From positions 34,366-56,830 of IMG/VR virus record IMGVR_UViG_3300047649_000007: a stretch of 22,465 nucleotides of DNA. One strand, written 5' to 3'. Positions 7,684 to 14,946 of the stretch are shown here, piece by piece. The translations under genes were made by a program, and so were the position numbers. The notes below the pieces were generated by a model. It had not been told where the DNA came from. It ran no database searches and worked only from the letters and a program-made list of their open reading frames with translations. Source of the DNA: a virus. Numbering within the stretch: position 1 is the stretch's first letter; every line of letters starts with the position of its first letter.

Positions 7684-8230
7684 TATTCTTTAGGCCTCCC
7701 AGCTTCATAATCTCGCCATTGGTTTTCAGAATGAACCGACATAAGTTCCATGATATTCAGCCAGTCAATGTAATTGTAAGTACCGTCTGTCACTTCGTGC
7801 TGTTTCCAAAATCCCGCCATAACCGGCGCATATATTTCATCCCTTACATTTGGGGACTTTACGACACTGTATCGGGGGCTTCTGGGGCGGAAACTGACGG
7901 GGCGGCGCTGTGCCACCATTGGATAAAAAAACTTATGAATTGCACCGTAAGAGCTACCAATAGCGGAGCATCAACGTTTATGATCGCGGCGTTGCCCTGA
8001 GAGTCAACAACGGCCGGTTTATTTAATGCTAGTTCCTCATAGCAGTTCTGCAAGCAAAGTTTCTGAAATTCAATAAGTTTTTGAGTTGACATTGGAGTTT
8101 TTGGGGACAATCCAAAAAGAGCGGTTGCCCCAAAAGGGATATTGTAACTTATAATCGCATCATAAATCACACAGCCCGAAAAAGGATCCGGCACTTTAAA
8201 ATCAAATTTGCGGCCTTTATATTCAAACAT
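7683..8230 (-). CDS. Tail assembly chaperone, long form made by -1 frameshift (GT-type)
   Basis: This is the long product expected when ribosomes slip back one base at the T7 run (7931-7925) inside the short chaperone gene. The first 102 residues come from the zero frame. The next 80 come from the -1 frame, which is open through 7919 to the stop at 7685-7683, giving 182 residues. The extension contains RSPRYSVVKSPNVRDEIYAP and GFWKQHEVTDGTYNYIDWLN. In lambda (gpG/gpGT) and many contractile phages such a pair wraps the tape measure and recruits tube subunits. The -1 frame has no ribosome site of its own at its first ATG (7919), and the frame remains open back across the slip site. The stop overlaps the tape measure ATG. 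Confidence 0.82.
7859..8230 (-). CDS. Tail assembly chaperone, short form (G-type)
   Basis: This 123-aa protein begins MFEYKGRKFDFKVPDPFSGC. It lies between the tail tube and the tape measure, where tail assembly chaperones are always found. It probably binds the tape measure during tail assembly and is absent from finished virions. A frame extending to 8272 overlaps the tube gene; the ATG at 8230 is preferred because it forms a TAATG overlap with the tube stop. The last 21 residues, after SFF, are replaced in the frameshifted form. Confidence 0.8.
   Translation of the reverse strand: MFEYKGRKFDFKVPDPFSGCVIYDAIISYNIPFGATALFGLSPKTPMSTQKLIEFQKLCLQNCYEELALNKPAVVDSQGNAAIINVDAPLLVALTVQFISFFIQWWHSAAPSVSAPEAPDTVS
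7901..7931 (-). promoter_or_regulatory. -1 programmed ribosomal frameshift signal
   Basis: On the minus strand the zero-frame codons AGT TTT TTT contain the slippery heptamer T TTT TTT (7931-7925). After a 7-nt spacer (ATCCAAT) comes a stem of GGTGGC (7917-7912) and GCCGCC (7906-7901) closing a 5-nt loop. It has six pairs, one of them G-U. Slippery site, spacer and stem all have canonical geometry. The -1 frame is open on both sides and continues to the tape measure start. Confidence 0.85.
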
Positions 8231-8670
8231 TACACCGGCACCTCCGTAATATTGGCACACAAGAACGTCCATGTCACTGTATCGCCATTTTGAGCATTTT
8301 TGCGGTCTGGAAGTTTCTGAAATGCTGCTGCGGAAGCCGTTGTTTTTATTCCGTTGTCGTACAATTCATTAATAACGATTTGGAATTGTGCCCAATTATC
8401 ATCGCCCATAATGTCAACAGAGTTATATACATTAGTAAGCCACTGATTAAGCACTGATGTTTGCTGTATCTCAATTACGACTGTTCCAATGCTAGAATAG
8501 ATTTTGCTAGTCATAACGTTTCCATCTGCCGCAACATCCATCTTGGTTCTGTCGTTTGTCATGCTAACTGTAATTGTTCCTATACTTTGGCCGGTTGTTT
8601 GCTGCTGCCCAATTGACGGATGAGAAACTACACATGATATGCTTACAAAATCATAGGTTGTATTTAACAT
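8230..8670 (-). CDS. Tail tube protein (DUF3277-like)
   Basis: This 146-aa protein lies directly after the sheath and before the chaperones, the usual place of the tube subunit. It has the tube pattern seen in the DUF3277 family: an N-terminal strand TTYDFVSISCVV, the DRTKMDVAADGNVMTSKI segment at about residues 40-57, VVIEIQQTSVLNQWLTNVY, and the closing VTWTFLCANI. It should form the inner tube of the contractile tail. The start is ATG with GGGGGG 7 nt upstream. The stop shares a base with the chaperone ATG. Confidence 0.82.
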   Translation of the reverse strand: MLNTTYDFVSISCVVSHPSIGQQQTTGQSIGTITVSMTNDRTKMDVAADGNVMTSKIYSSIGTVVIEIQQTSVLNQWLTNVYNSVDIMGDDNWAQFQIVINELYDNGIKTTASAAAFQKLPDRKNAQNGDTVTWTFLCANITEVPV

Positions 8671-8683
8671 TTAAGTTCCCCCC

Positions 8684-9982
8684 TTACTGACTTACATCAA
8701 CGGTAAGTACAAATTTACGGATGTTTCCTGCCTTATAAATGCACACATAAACCGCCGGAGCATTGCCTGCCGACTTATCACTTGCTGATAGGCTTGCCAC
8801 ACTTCCAATTTGAATAGAGTACCCATTAGGCATCATAGTTCCGTTTGTGAGTGTGCCGACCGTTGAACCATCCCACACACCCGCCGCCAAGAATCCGGCG
8901 TTGGATGCGGCTGTAAGTGCCTGCGTTATCGCAGTGTCATATTGAGCCATTCCTGCATCTGTCAAGGGTATTTTTGCGGAGTTCATACGTAACTGCATAA
9001 CATTTGTTTGGATATTTTCAACTAATATGTCAATGCCGACAATGTCCCCGAAGCCTGCGCCACTTGCCATTACGCCAAGTTCAAGCAGGGTAAAGCGCGC
9101 AAGTCTGGTTGAATAGACATTGATATTTGCAGCTTCAAGTATTTGTAACTGCCCCTCGGTTATCAGTTCAGGCGTTACCCCTACAAGCGTTTTGTCTGCA
9201 AGCGTAAATGAATTGTACGCCCCTGTATTTGCGCCGGAGGCATAGCCCATAACCGCCGCTGCCGCGTCTGTGGTCAAAGTGCTGTAAATGCCCAATGAGC
9301 GGTTATAACTGGCTGCTTGCAACGTAAGAGCCACATTCCCCACTGTACCCGCCAATACTGCCGCGTCAGCAGTTGTATAGAATTGTACCGTGTTAGGCGT
9401 TGCTTCCGCGTACGCCGCTAAAGCCTCAATATCAGCATCTGCCGCACCCAATACGTCAAAGCCATACCATAAGTTGTTGGCAATTCTGCAAGCTGCTAGA
9501 GCTTCTACTGACGTTTCAGATATTGTCACGGTTCCCGAAGATTCAGTAGCGGTTGCAGCTTGTGACAAAGTAAGTGTAGTTGGGCTTACAACGGTAATGG
9601 TTGTTCCTAAAGGAATTCCGGTTCCGGCGATACTTTCCCCATTTGTCATACCCGCAGTGCTATTAACAACTAGAGATGTATTTCCGGTTGTCATTGTTAC
9701 AATTGTGGCTGTGGCGTTTGCTGCTCGAACCCCTACCGCTATTTGAGACGGTGCGGGGGATTGACTAAAATATAATGTTGCCGCGTTTACTTCGGCTGAA
9801 TTTGAAGCAAATCCCGCCGTAATCATTTCTGTGACCGAACTATAAGTTTTAACACGGTCGGTTGTTGAAATTACTGTATTCTGCGAAAGAATTAAGCCAA
9901 GAGAAAAAGACGGTGCCGGCGCGGCTACTGCTGGCATATTTACGGTTATATTTAAGATATCGCTAAGGTCTAAAGTTGGCAT
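8684..9982 (-). CDS. Tail sheath protein (DUF3383 family) with an inserted beta domain
   Basis: This 432-aa protein is a contractile sheath of the DUF3383 type. The N-terminal block has FSLGLILSQNTVI, then TTDRVKTYSSV, then NAATLYFSQSPAPSQIAVGVR. The C-terminal domain (about 290-432), with RFTLLELGVMASGAGFGDIVG and the final strand IRKFVLTVDVSQ, provides the linker contacts between subunits. Residues about 94-156 are an inserted domain with GTGIPLGTTITVV and LTLSQAATAT. The same domain type occurs in the neighbouring neck terminator and probably points out of the virion. The ATG lies 13 nt inside the end of the neck gene, with AAAGGAGTG upstream. Confidence 0.9.
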   Translation of the reverse strand: MPTLDLSDILNITVNMPAVAAPAPSFSLGLILSQNTVISTTDRVKTYSSVTEMITAGFASNSAEVNAATLYFSQSPAPSQIAVGVRAANATATIVTMTTGNTSLVVNSTAGMTNGESIAGTGIPLGTTITVVSPTTLTLSQAATATESSGTVTISETSVEALAACRIANNLWYGFDVLGAADADIEALAAYAEATPNTVQFYTTADAAVLAGTVGNVALTLQAASYNRSLGIYSTLTTDAAAAVMGYASGANTGAYNSFTLADKTLVGVTPELITEGQLQILEAANINVYSTRLARFTLLELGVMASGAGFGDIVGIDILVENIQTNVMQLRMNSAKIPLTDAGMAQYDTAITQALTAASNAGFLAAGVWDGSTVGTLTNGTMMPNGYSIQIGSVASLSASDKSAGNAPAVYVCIYKAGNIRKFVLTVDVSQ

Positions 9983-10728
9983 GTAACTATCACTCCTTTA
10001 TCGTCCTCAATTGTGATATTTGCGCTGTTAATAATTGGGCTTGGAACTTGCGTGGTGACAAGTTGATTGAATTTTGCAGACACATCATAACGATGATACC
10101 ATTGATTTCCCTTAAGTTCGGGAATAAACACCGGTTCGTTGATATTTGGAATTAAGGTTATCCCCTGTGCTGCAAATAAAGCCCTTATATCAGGGTCGTA
10201 TAACATAATACGGAGAGTATCAGACCATTCAAAGGCATCATCTCCGTAAATTTGCCAGTCTATTTTTAAGTTTCGCACATAAGTTGTGACACGGTTTCCT
10301 GCCGTGTCAGTTGAAACATCCATCTGCTTGTTAATGTTTTGGTCGGTAAACGTTAAAAGATAAAAAGTATAGTCGCTGTGGGCATTTTGAATACCGGCGG
10401 GGCTATCGGGATAATTAAGTGGGATAACGTTCTGTACATCACCAATAGAGACTGTACCGCCGTTAGCCGTTGCTGCTGCCGGTTGCGATATTGTAAGCGT
10501 CACGCCATCATCTAAAATATCGGTTATGACTGTATTATCAGGAATACCATTCCCAACAACTGTAGCCCCTATAAATGCACTAGACGTGCTTGACACAGTC
10601 AAAGTATCGGAGCCAATAACCATTGAGGTTACGTTTAAAATTGGCGGTGCGGGGGCATTTGTGACGTTTGCAAGCATCAGTATTGTTGTACTTTTTATAA
10701 GAGCCATAATGTCATTGTAAAGACTCAT
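9970..10728 (-). CDS. Neck/tail terminator protein (gp12-like) carrying a beta domain
   Basis: This 252-aa protein sits between the stopper-like protein and the sheath, where the tail terminator is encoded. The C-terminal two thirds resemble phage neck terminator proteins, with DYTFYLLTFTDQNINKQMDVS, VTTYVRNLKIDWQIYGDDAF and the segment IRALFAAQGITLIPNINEPV. Such proteins cap the finished tail and form the joint with the head. Residues about 32-97 form a separate domain with VVGNGIPDNTVITDI and TLTISQPAAATANGG, matching the sheath insertion. The ATG overlaps the upstream stop as ATGA. Confidence 0.75.
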   Translation of the reverse strand: MSLYNDIMALIKSTTILMLANVTNAPAPPILNVTSMVIGSDTLTVSSTSSAFIGATVVGNGIPDNTVITDILDDGVTLTISQPAAATANGGTVSIGDVQNVIPLNYPDSPAGIQNAHSDYTFYLLTFTDQNINKQMDVSTDTAGNRVTTYVRNLKIDWQIYGDDAFEWSDTLRIMLYDPDIRALFAAQGITLIPNINEPVFIPELKGNQWYHRYDVSAKFNQLVTTQVPSPIINSANITIEDDKGVIVTCQL

Positions 10729-11120
10729 ATTGCCCCCATTCTCACCGCTTCGGCTTTATAGAAGCCCCATGCTGCGCGATTAAATACATTGGTTACGCGA
10801 TAATTAACCTGATAAGGAGTACCATAGTTTTCAGCAATTATATCTGAAATATTATTGTGATTGTCTTCTCGGTCACGCGTAGTGTAAACCGGAGTGTTAG
10901 CATCAAAATAGACTTCAACAAAACCGGTTGCTTGATCGCCTTGTTCTGTAGGTTGAATTTCCTTTGAGTTCTTTGGACTTACAAGAATTCCTTTGACTTG
11001 AATAATTTCCTGTGTGCCGACATACTCTGTACCAGTCCAATGGCCACTGTGTGTGCGAATGATTGTAATATCCATTTCAAAGTTGCGAGAATGAATAATT
11101 CTTGATACATTAATCACCAT
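10725..11120 (-). CDS. Head-tail joining protein, stopper-like
   Basis: This 131-aa protein begins MVINVSRIIHSRNF. It contains the beta segments VKGILVSPKNSKEIQPTEQG and VEVYFDANTPVYTTRDR, and ends VFNRAAWGFYKAEAVRMG. I recognise no precise family. Its size and its place between the HK97-gp10-like gene and the neck terminator fit a head-tail stopper or connector ring. An upstream extension to 11174 would overlap the previous gene by 65 nt. The ATG at 11120 has GGAGGTG 4-5 nt before it and is preferred. Confidence 0.55.
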   Translation of the reverse strand: MVINVSRIIHSRNFEMDITIIRTHSGHWTGTEYVGTQEIIQVKGILVSPKNSKEIQPTEQGDQATGFVEVYFDANTPVYTTRDREDNHNNISDIIAENYGTPYQVNYRVTNVFNRAAWGFYKAEAVRMGAI

Positions 11121-11688
11121 TGCCACCTCCGTCGATGGTGTAGGAAATAGCTTGACGGAGCTTGCCTGTGTCAATCAAAGGTTGGCTAGAACCTTTTGCC
11201 TTAATTGTGGATGGTGCATTTGGTGCCCATCCATTTGCGGGATTGGTAAACCAGTTTTTAACTTCATCACGTGCGAATTGTCCGGCATTGTCAAGAAGGT
11301 GCATATAATCGTCACCATTCAAAGCGGCTTCCAACGCTTTTTTCATCTCGTCTGCAATATCTGCTTTTGCATTGTCAATTGCCGGTTCGATGATAGGGCG
11401 TGCAGGAACTTGATATATCTGACTGCCATGCTCATGTAAGTACATTTGTAATGCAATAGAATACTTGGTGCCTTTATCAATTTCGGGCTGCATTTCTTTA
11501 CGCATAGGCCGTGGTCTTACTCCGTGAGTGTGAATATAAATAAGATCGGCGTTTCCAACTCCATTGTCCTCACGTCCATTATCTTTCTGTGCCACGCCAA
11601 CCTCAATTTTGTGTGAGGCCAGTTCCTTAACACGTTTTAAAAGCCCCTCAGCACCGCCATTGTTGATTTTGTGCGTAACCTTAATCAT
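11110..11688 (-). CDS. HK97-gp10-like / virion morphogenesis neck protein
   Basis: This 192-aa protein starts MIKVTHKINN. It carries VPARPIIEPAIDNAKADI at about residues 94-111, the helix GQFARDEVKNWF, and PLIDTGKLRQAISYTI near the C-terminus. The PLIDTG.L...I motif and the ARPxxxPA motif are typical of HK97 gp10-like and Mu gpG-like tail-completion proteins at the neck. The ATG overlaps the previous stop by 4 nt (ATGA). A longer frame to 11769 has no ribosome site and overlaps the DUF4054 gene extensively, so it was rejected. Confidence 0.75.
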   Translation of the reverse strand: MIKVTHKINNGGAEGLLKRVKELASHKIEVGVAQKDNGREDNGVGNADLIYIHTHGVRPRPMRKEMQPEIDKGTKYSIALQMYLHEHGSQIYQVPARPIIEPAIDNAKADIADEMKKALEAALNGDDYMHLLDNAGQFARDEVKNWFTNPANGWAPNAPSTIKAKGSSQPLIDTGKLRQAISYTIDGGGNGD

Positions 11689-12197
11689 ACGAGCATACCG
11701 CCCATACCCGCTAATTTGGCGTATGCTATAAGTTGCAAGCCATATGATGTAGTTTTCCACATTCCCCAACCTTGCGCATCATCGGTCATTACGCTGGTGT
11801 CATAGGACGCAGATACATCACCCACAGATTCAGAGGTGGTTGGTTTAACTGGCTCTGCACCGCTTATAATACCGGTTGCCGTTGTACTCTGTGAAGCTGA
11901 TAAAAACAAAGTTATATTGTGAGCTATAAATAGTCCCATACAGTAAGTCCAGTTTTCAAAATATTTGCTATAAGACAGTGAGGCATTTGCACGGTCAATG
12001 AAGTTTTGTAAAAGAGCATCAGGCACTTGGGGAGGAACTTCTCCGGTTGCCGTACAAACTGCTGTAAACTGTGGAAAAAAAGATAAAAAATCAGTTGAGG
12101 CATAAGCAGGATTGCCACCGTATGGCATATTTGAGGCTTTTGCCTTGTCTGCCGTGAGTTTTTGAGTTGAAATGTTAGCCCAGTCATAACCGTACAT
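11685..12197 (-). CDS. Head-tail adaptor, DUF4054 family
   Basis: This 170-aa protein matches DUF4054, a family encoded just after the capsid gene in contractile phages. It acts as the adaptor ring on the portal. Diagnostic parts are FLSFFPQFTAV (about residues 37-47), VPDALLQNFIDRANASL, YCMGLFIAHNITLFLSAS and the following SVGDVSASYDT. The start is ATG with GAGGGGAGG upstream; the SD is partly inside a small hairpin (12209-12225). The peptide AEPVKPTT in this protein also occurs in the scaffold protein. Confidence 0.82.
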   Translation of the reverse strand: MYGYDWANISTQKLTADKAKASNMPYGGNPAYASTDFLSFFPQFTAVCTATGEVPPQVPDALLQNFIDRANASLSYSKYFENWTYCMGLFIAHNITLFLSASQSTTATGIISGAEPVKPTTSESVGDVSASYDTSVMTDDAQGWGMWKTTSYGLQLIAYAKLAGMGGMLV

Positions 12198-12208
12198 TGT
12201 AAGTGCCT

Positions 12209-12245
12209 CCCCTCAAAAAGAGGGGCAAGGTGTTTAGGCCTTGCC
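12209..12245 (-). terminator. Two adjacent hairpins overlapping a gene end and the next ribosome site
   Basis: A 7-bp stem (12245-12239 with 12230-12224; minus strand GGCAAGG/CCTTGCC) includes the stop codon of the 89-aa gene. A second 6-bp stem (CCCCTC/GAGGGG, 12225-12209) with a T5 loop follows, and its 3' arm is part of the GAGGGGAGG SD of the DUF4054 gene. On the plus strand the first stem is followed by T7 (12246-12252) and would be a good terminator for antisense transcripts. On the minus strand the second stem could mask the ribosome site. Confidence 0.5.
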
Positions 12246-12503
12246 TTTTTTTGCGTCTGCTGCCACTGTGGCTGCGTCTGTAGCGACTTGCGCTGCTTCT
12301 GCCGCTAGCTGGTCAGGCGTTTTCGTGACTGTTACTGCGGCGGGCGGTTGACCGACATAAGTTATGTTGCCGCTTTTAACTGCCCATTGAAACATTTTTG
12401 AATTAGTAATTGCATCCGGTACCGAACCGACATATTCTATAGGAATATCTGTGATTTGAGCACCGTATTTGCATTTATAGGCTCCTTTAGATTGGATAAA
12501 CAT
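12234..12503 (-). CDS. Small structural-region protein of unknown function
   Basis: This 89-aa protein starts MFIQSKGAYKCKYGAQITDI. The first 55 residues look like a small beta domain. The last 30 are Ala/Thr/Asp-rich and end in a lysine-rich tail (ADAKKGKA), probably helical. Small proteins of this kind often lie between the capsid and adaptor genes of such phages, and I know no established function. The start is ATG with GGAGGAAATTT upstream. A hairpin with a TATTTTTATGC tail separates it from the capsid gene. Confidence 0.65.
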   Translation of the reverse strand: MFIQSKGAYKCKYGAQITDIPIEYVGSVPDAITNSKMFQWAVKSGNITYVGQPPAAVTVTKTPDQLAAEAAQVATDAATVAADAKKGKA

Positions 12504-12533
12504 AAATTTCCTCCGCTTTTAAGCATAAAAATA

Positions 12534-12546
12534 CCGCCATTGGCGG
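12534..12546 (-). terminator. Stem-loop with TATTTTTATGC tail after the capsid gene
   Basis: On the minus strand CCGCC-AAT-GGCGG forms a perfect 5-bp GC stem followed directly by TATTTTTATGC (12533-12523). It lies 28 nt past the capsid stop and just before the next SD. It could partially terminate or stabilise the abundant capsid message. Confidence 0.6.
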
Positions 12547-12573
12547 GCAATAAAGAGTTGATTGAAAATTGGG

Positions 12574-13644
12574 TCAGATCCCGTCCCAATACGAGATCGA
12601 TTGAGGATACATGACCCTCAACTGTGAAATGTTGGCTGCATAGTTGGTATCAAATGTACGTGTCTTTGGGTCATGCATGCTGTACATTCTAGTCAACGGC
12701 TGCAATTCCTGCATGTCCATGAATTTTTCATCCATGCGGTATATTGCCATACGATCGGTGTTACCTTCGCCCGCGCCTTTGCCCCAAAGGCTAACGCCAA
12801 ATACAAGTTCCTCACCAAACTTATTACAAATGTTGTTTGTCATAAGATAATCCATGATAGATTTATCTGCATATTCGGAAACCTTACGAGAAATTAGCAT
12901 CTGATACTGCGCAAAAGGTAACAAAACATGATTTGGAATCGCACTCATGTCATTGCCACCTGCAGCCCATGTGTAAGCAATACCGTCGTTAATATCGGTG
13001 AGTATTTCATCGGCTGTTTTCAGTGCCCACGTTGTCGGCGAGCCTGTCCCGGCACCATCAGCAACAGCACTAGCATAAACGCCTGTATAGTTTAACAGAC
13101 CTTTCGTACTATACTTAGGCAAACCCATAAATCCGTTTTTGTCTAAATGCTTGTCGTAATTAAGCCTTACAAAGTCGGTCAAAAGCTGTTCAAGGCTGCG
13201 ACCTGTGATTTTTTCGTGGAGTATGTCGAATTCATCAATGGAAAGTGGCTGTACAAAAATATGCGTTGAATAAATATCCTTGCCGAAATTTGCCTGAATT
13301 GTCGGGGCTACCGTTGCACCACCGGATGAAACATTTGAATCATCATCGGCACCGGCTGAACCTGCATTGCCATACAGGTTAGATACATTTTCTACCCAAC
13401 CACCGCCAACCACCATCGGTATGTTCTTTGCATACGTGAAGGCCGTCAATGGCATACGGATTAATGGATCACGTTTTTCAAGCTCAGAAACAAGAAAGCT
13501 GTTTGTGGAAGAAACCGCTGCATCTCTTGCCCCTCCTGTATATCTGCCATAAAGCCCCTGTGATACGCTGTCTTTTGAAACTCCCCTAAAACTTACAGTT
13601 TTGCTATCAACTGCGCGATTTACAAATTGGTTGTTGTTTGCCAT
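12574..13644 (-). CDS. Major capsid protein (DUF2184 family)
   Basis: This 356-aa protein is recognised as a DUF2184-type major capsid protein with an expected HK97 fold. Supporting parts are the N-terminal segment SFLVSELEKRDPLIRMPLTA, the block DIYSTHIFVQPLSIDEFDIL (about 123-142), the helix with LEQLLTDFVRLNYDKHLDKN, then GFMGLPKYSTKGLLNYTGV, and the closing RTFDTNYAANISQLRVMYP. It is preceded by scaffold and cement genes. The start is ATG with AGGAGGGC upstream, one of the strongest ribosome sites in the window, fitting high expression. Confidence 0.88.
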   Translation of the reverse strand: MANNNQFVNRAVDSKTVSFRGVSKDSVSQGLYGRYTGGARDAAVSSTNSFLVSELEKRDPLIRMPLTAFTYAKNIPMVVGGGWVENVSNLYGNAGSAGADDDSNVSSGGATVAPTIQANFGKDIYSTHIFVQPLSIDEFDILHEKITGRSLEQLLTDFVRLNYDKHLDKNGFMGLPKYSTKGLLNYTGVYASAVADGAGTGSPTTWALKTADEILTDINDGIAYTWAAGGNDMSAIPNHVLLPFAQYQMLISRKVSEYADKSIMDYLMTNNICNKFGEELVFGVSLWGKGAGEGNTDRMAIYRMDEKFMDMQELQPLTRMYSMHDPKTRTFDTNYAANISQLRVMYPQSISYWDGI

Positions 13645-13663
13645 AATTATCTAAGCCCTCCTA

Positions 13664-14209
13664 TTAAGCGTTATTGCGAGTTTTGAGAATGAGTAATGCA
13701 ACTCCGTTTGAATCTGCCGTGCTGCCCCACGTTGCGTTTGTAATCTGAATTGTATTGGCTGGTGTAGTTCCGTCCGGCGCTGCTTCAAATTCGCCGACTG
13801 GCATACTGTCTGTACCACCTGCAATGCGAACATAAACATCGCCGTCAATAGCCGGAGCATTTACAGCCGAGTTACCGACATAAACTACAATACCACCTTG
13901 TTCAAAGCAGGGTACAGCATCGTTTGTCAGATATCCGCCCAAAGACTGCGCTATGTACTCATTTGCCCTTGTTACATGTGCTTCAGCAACGCCTTTGAAA
14001 TTAACTGCTGTTGGGGTTAATCCTGTTGAGCCTGCGGCTGCGACACCGTAAGCACCTGTAGTTGAACTGATTAGCCCAAATATAGGCGAGCCAAAGTTCA
14101 TTTCTGCATCGCCTGTGTTAGGAGCTGTGGAAACTATTTTGGGTCCCTGCTGCCCAAAGGTACCGGGAAAGCCGTTGTTAAAACTTGTTCCAATTGTTAC
14201 TCCTGGCAT
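13664..14209 (-). CDS. Capsid cement/decoration protein
   Basis: This 181-aa protein lies between scaffold and major capsid protein. It is rich in Gly, Ala, Thr and Asn, and has the pattern of structural cement proteins: an N-terminal GFPGTFGQQGPKIVST-type strand, FGSPIFGLISSTTGAYG, then FKGVAEAHVTRANEYIAQSL, and a C-terminal beta region with VYVRIAGGTDSMPVGEFEA. Such proteins bind the outer capsid surface and stabilise it. The start is ATG with GGAGG within the last codons of the upstream gene. Confidence 0.68.
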   Translation of the reverse strand: MPGVTIGTSFNNGFPGTFGQQGPKIVSTAPNTGDAEMNFGSPIFGLISSTTGAYGVAAAGSTGLTPTAVNFKGVAEAHVTRANEYIAQSLGGYLTNDAVPCFEQGGIVVYVGNSAVNAPAIDGDVYVRIAGGTDSMPVGEFEAAPDGTTPANTIQITNATWGSTADSNGVALLILKTRNNA

Positions 14210-14211
14210 AA

Positions 14212-14946
14212 TTATTTACCTCCGTTCATTTTTGCTTTTTTGTGCGGGTTCATAGCGTCATAGGCATTCTGGGATTCAGCATAACGCTGTTCAGGTGCTG
14301 TTGCGGCACTATCATGTGCATTCTGTTTGCTCGCTTTAGCGGTGAGCTTTGCAAAATTAGCATATCCGCTGTTGTCAGGTACGCCGATACCGTAAGCGGC
14401 TCTAATGGCTGATACAGCATCGTGTGCCGCAGCTTTAAATTCTGCTGGTTTGTCTTTGTAAACTTTAGCAAGTAGGCTACGAGTGCGCTTTGCCTCTGCT
14501 TTCATTGCTGACATTGAATCCGCGGCGGTTTGCGATTCCGGCACATTCTCCGGCGAAACAGTGACGGAGTTTTCACCCTCTATTGGGTCGTATTCTTCCT
14601 CTTGTATTCCCTCTGTAGGCGTTTCGTCACCCTCATCATGAGACTTTTCACCGATAAGCTGTTCAAGCTCGTCTTTGTCGTCTTCGGCTTTGGGAGCTGT
14701 AGCGGCTTCAAGTTTTTCAAGCCTGTCCATGATTTTTGCAAGGCATTCCATAATGGGATTTGGCGCTTCATCATGTATTTCAGGTTTAACCTCCAACGTG
14801 GTTGGTTTTACTGGTTCTGCATCGGTGACTTTTCCTTTGGGAACAACCTCCATTGCTTCTTCTATGTCCTCCGGTGTTGTGCCCTCGTCTGACGCAAATG
14901 CTTTGAACATGCGTCCAAGAATATTACCTTTTTTTTCGACTGACAT
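14212..14946 (-). CDS. Probable scaffold protein from an internal start
   Basis: Inside the protease-scaffold gene an in-frame ATG (14946-14944; residue 190, MSVEKKGNILGRMF) is preceded by AAAGGGG with a 7-nt spacer. It lies just after the protease domain. Translation from it would give a 244-aa acidic, helical protein with a C-terminal basic segment (HKKAKMNGGK), a typical scaffold layout. Nested scaffold genes of this kind are known from lambda (C/Nu3). The internal start is inferred from sequence only. Confidence 0.55.
   Translation of the reverse strand: MSVEKKGNILGRMFKAFASDEGTTPEDIEEAMEVVPKGKVTDAEPVKPTTLEVKPEIHDEAPNPIMECLAKIMDRLEKLEAATAPKAEDDKDELEQLIGEKSHDEGDETPTEGIQEEEYDPIEGENSVTVSPENVPESQTAADSMSAMKAEAKRTRSLLAKVYKDKPAEFKAAAHDAVSAIRAAYGIGVPDNSGYANFAKLTAKASKQNAHDSAATAPEQRYAESQNAYDAMNPHKKAKMNGGK

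Noticed and set aside
11110-11769. Upstream-extended start for the HK97-gp10-like gene (and similar extensions at 2351, 8272, 11174 and 15781)
   Set aside because: The extensions overlap the previous gene and lack ribosome sites; internal ATGs with coupling overlaps or SD sites fit the family starts better.
14530-14892. A 120-codon plus-strand frame opposite the scaffold
   Set aside because: Its Phe/Cys-rich composition is what antisense reading of acidic Glu-rich codons gives. No ribosome site was seen.
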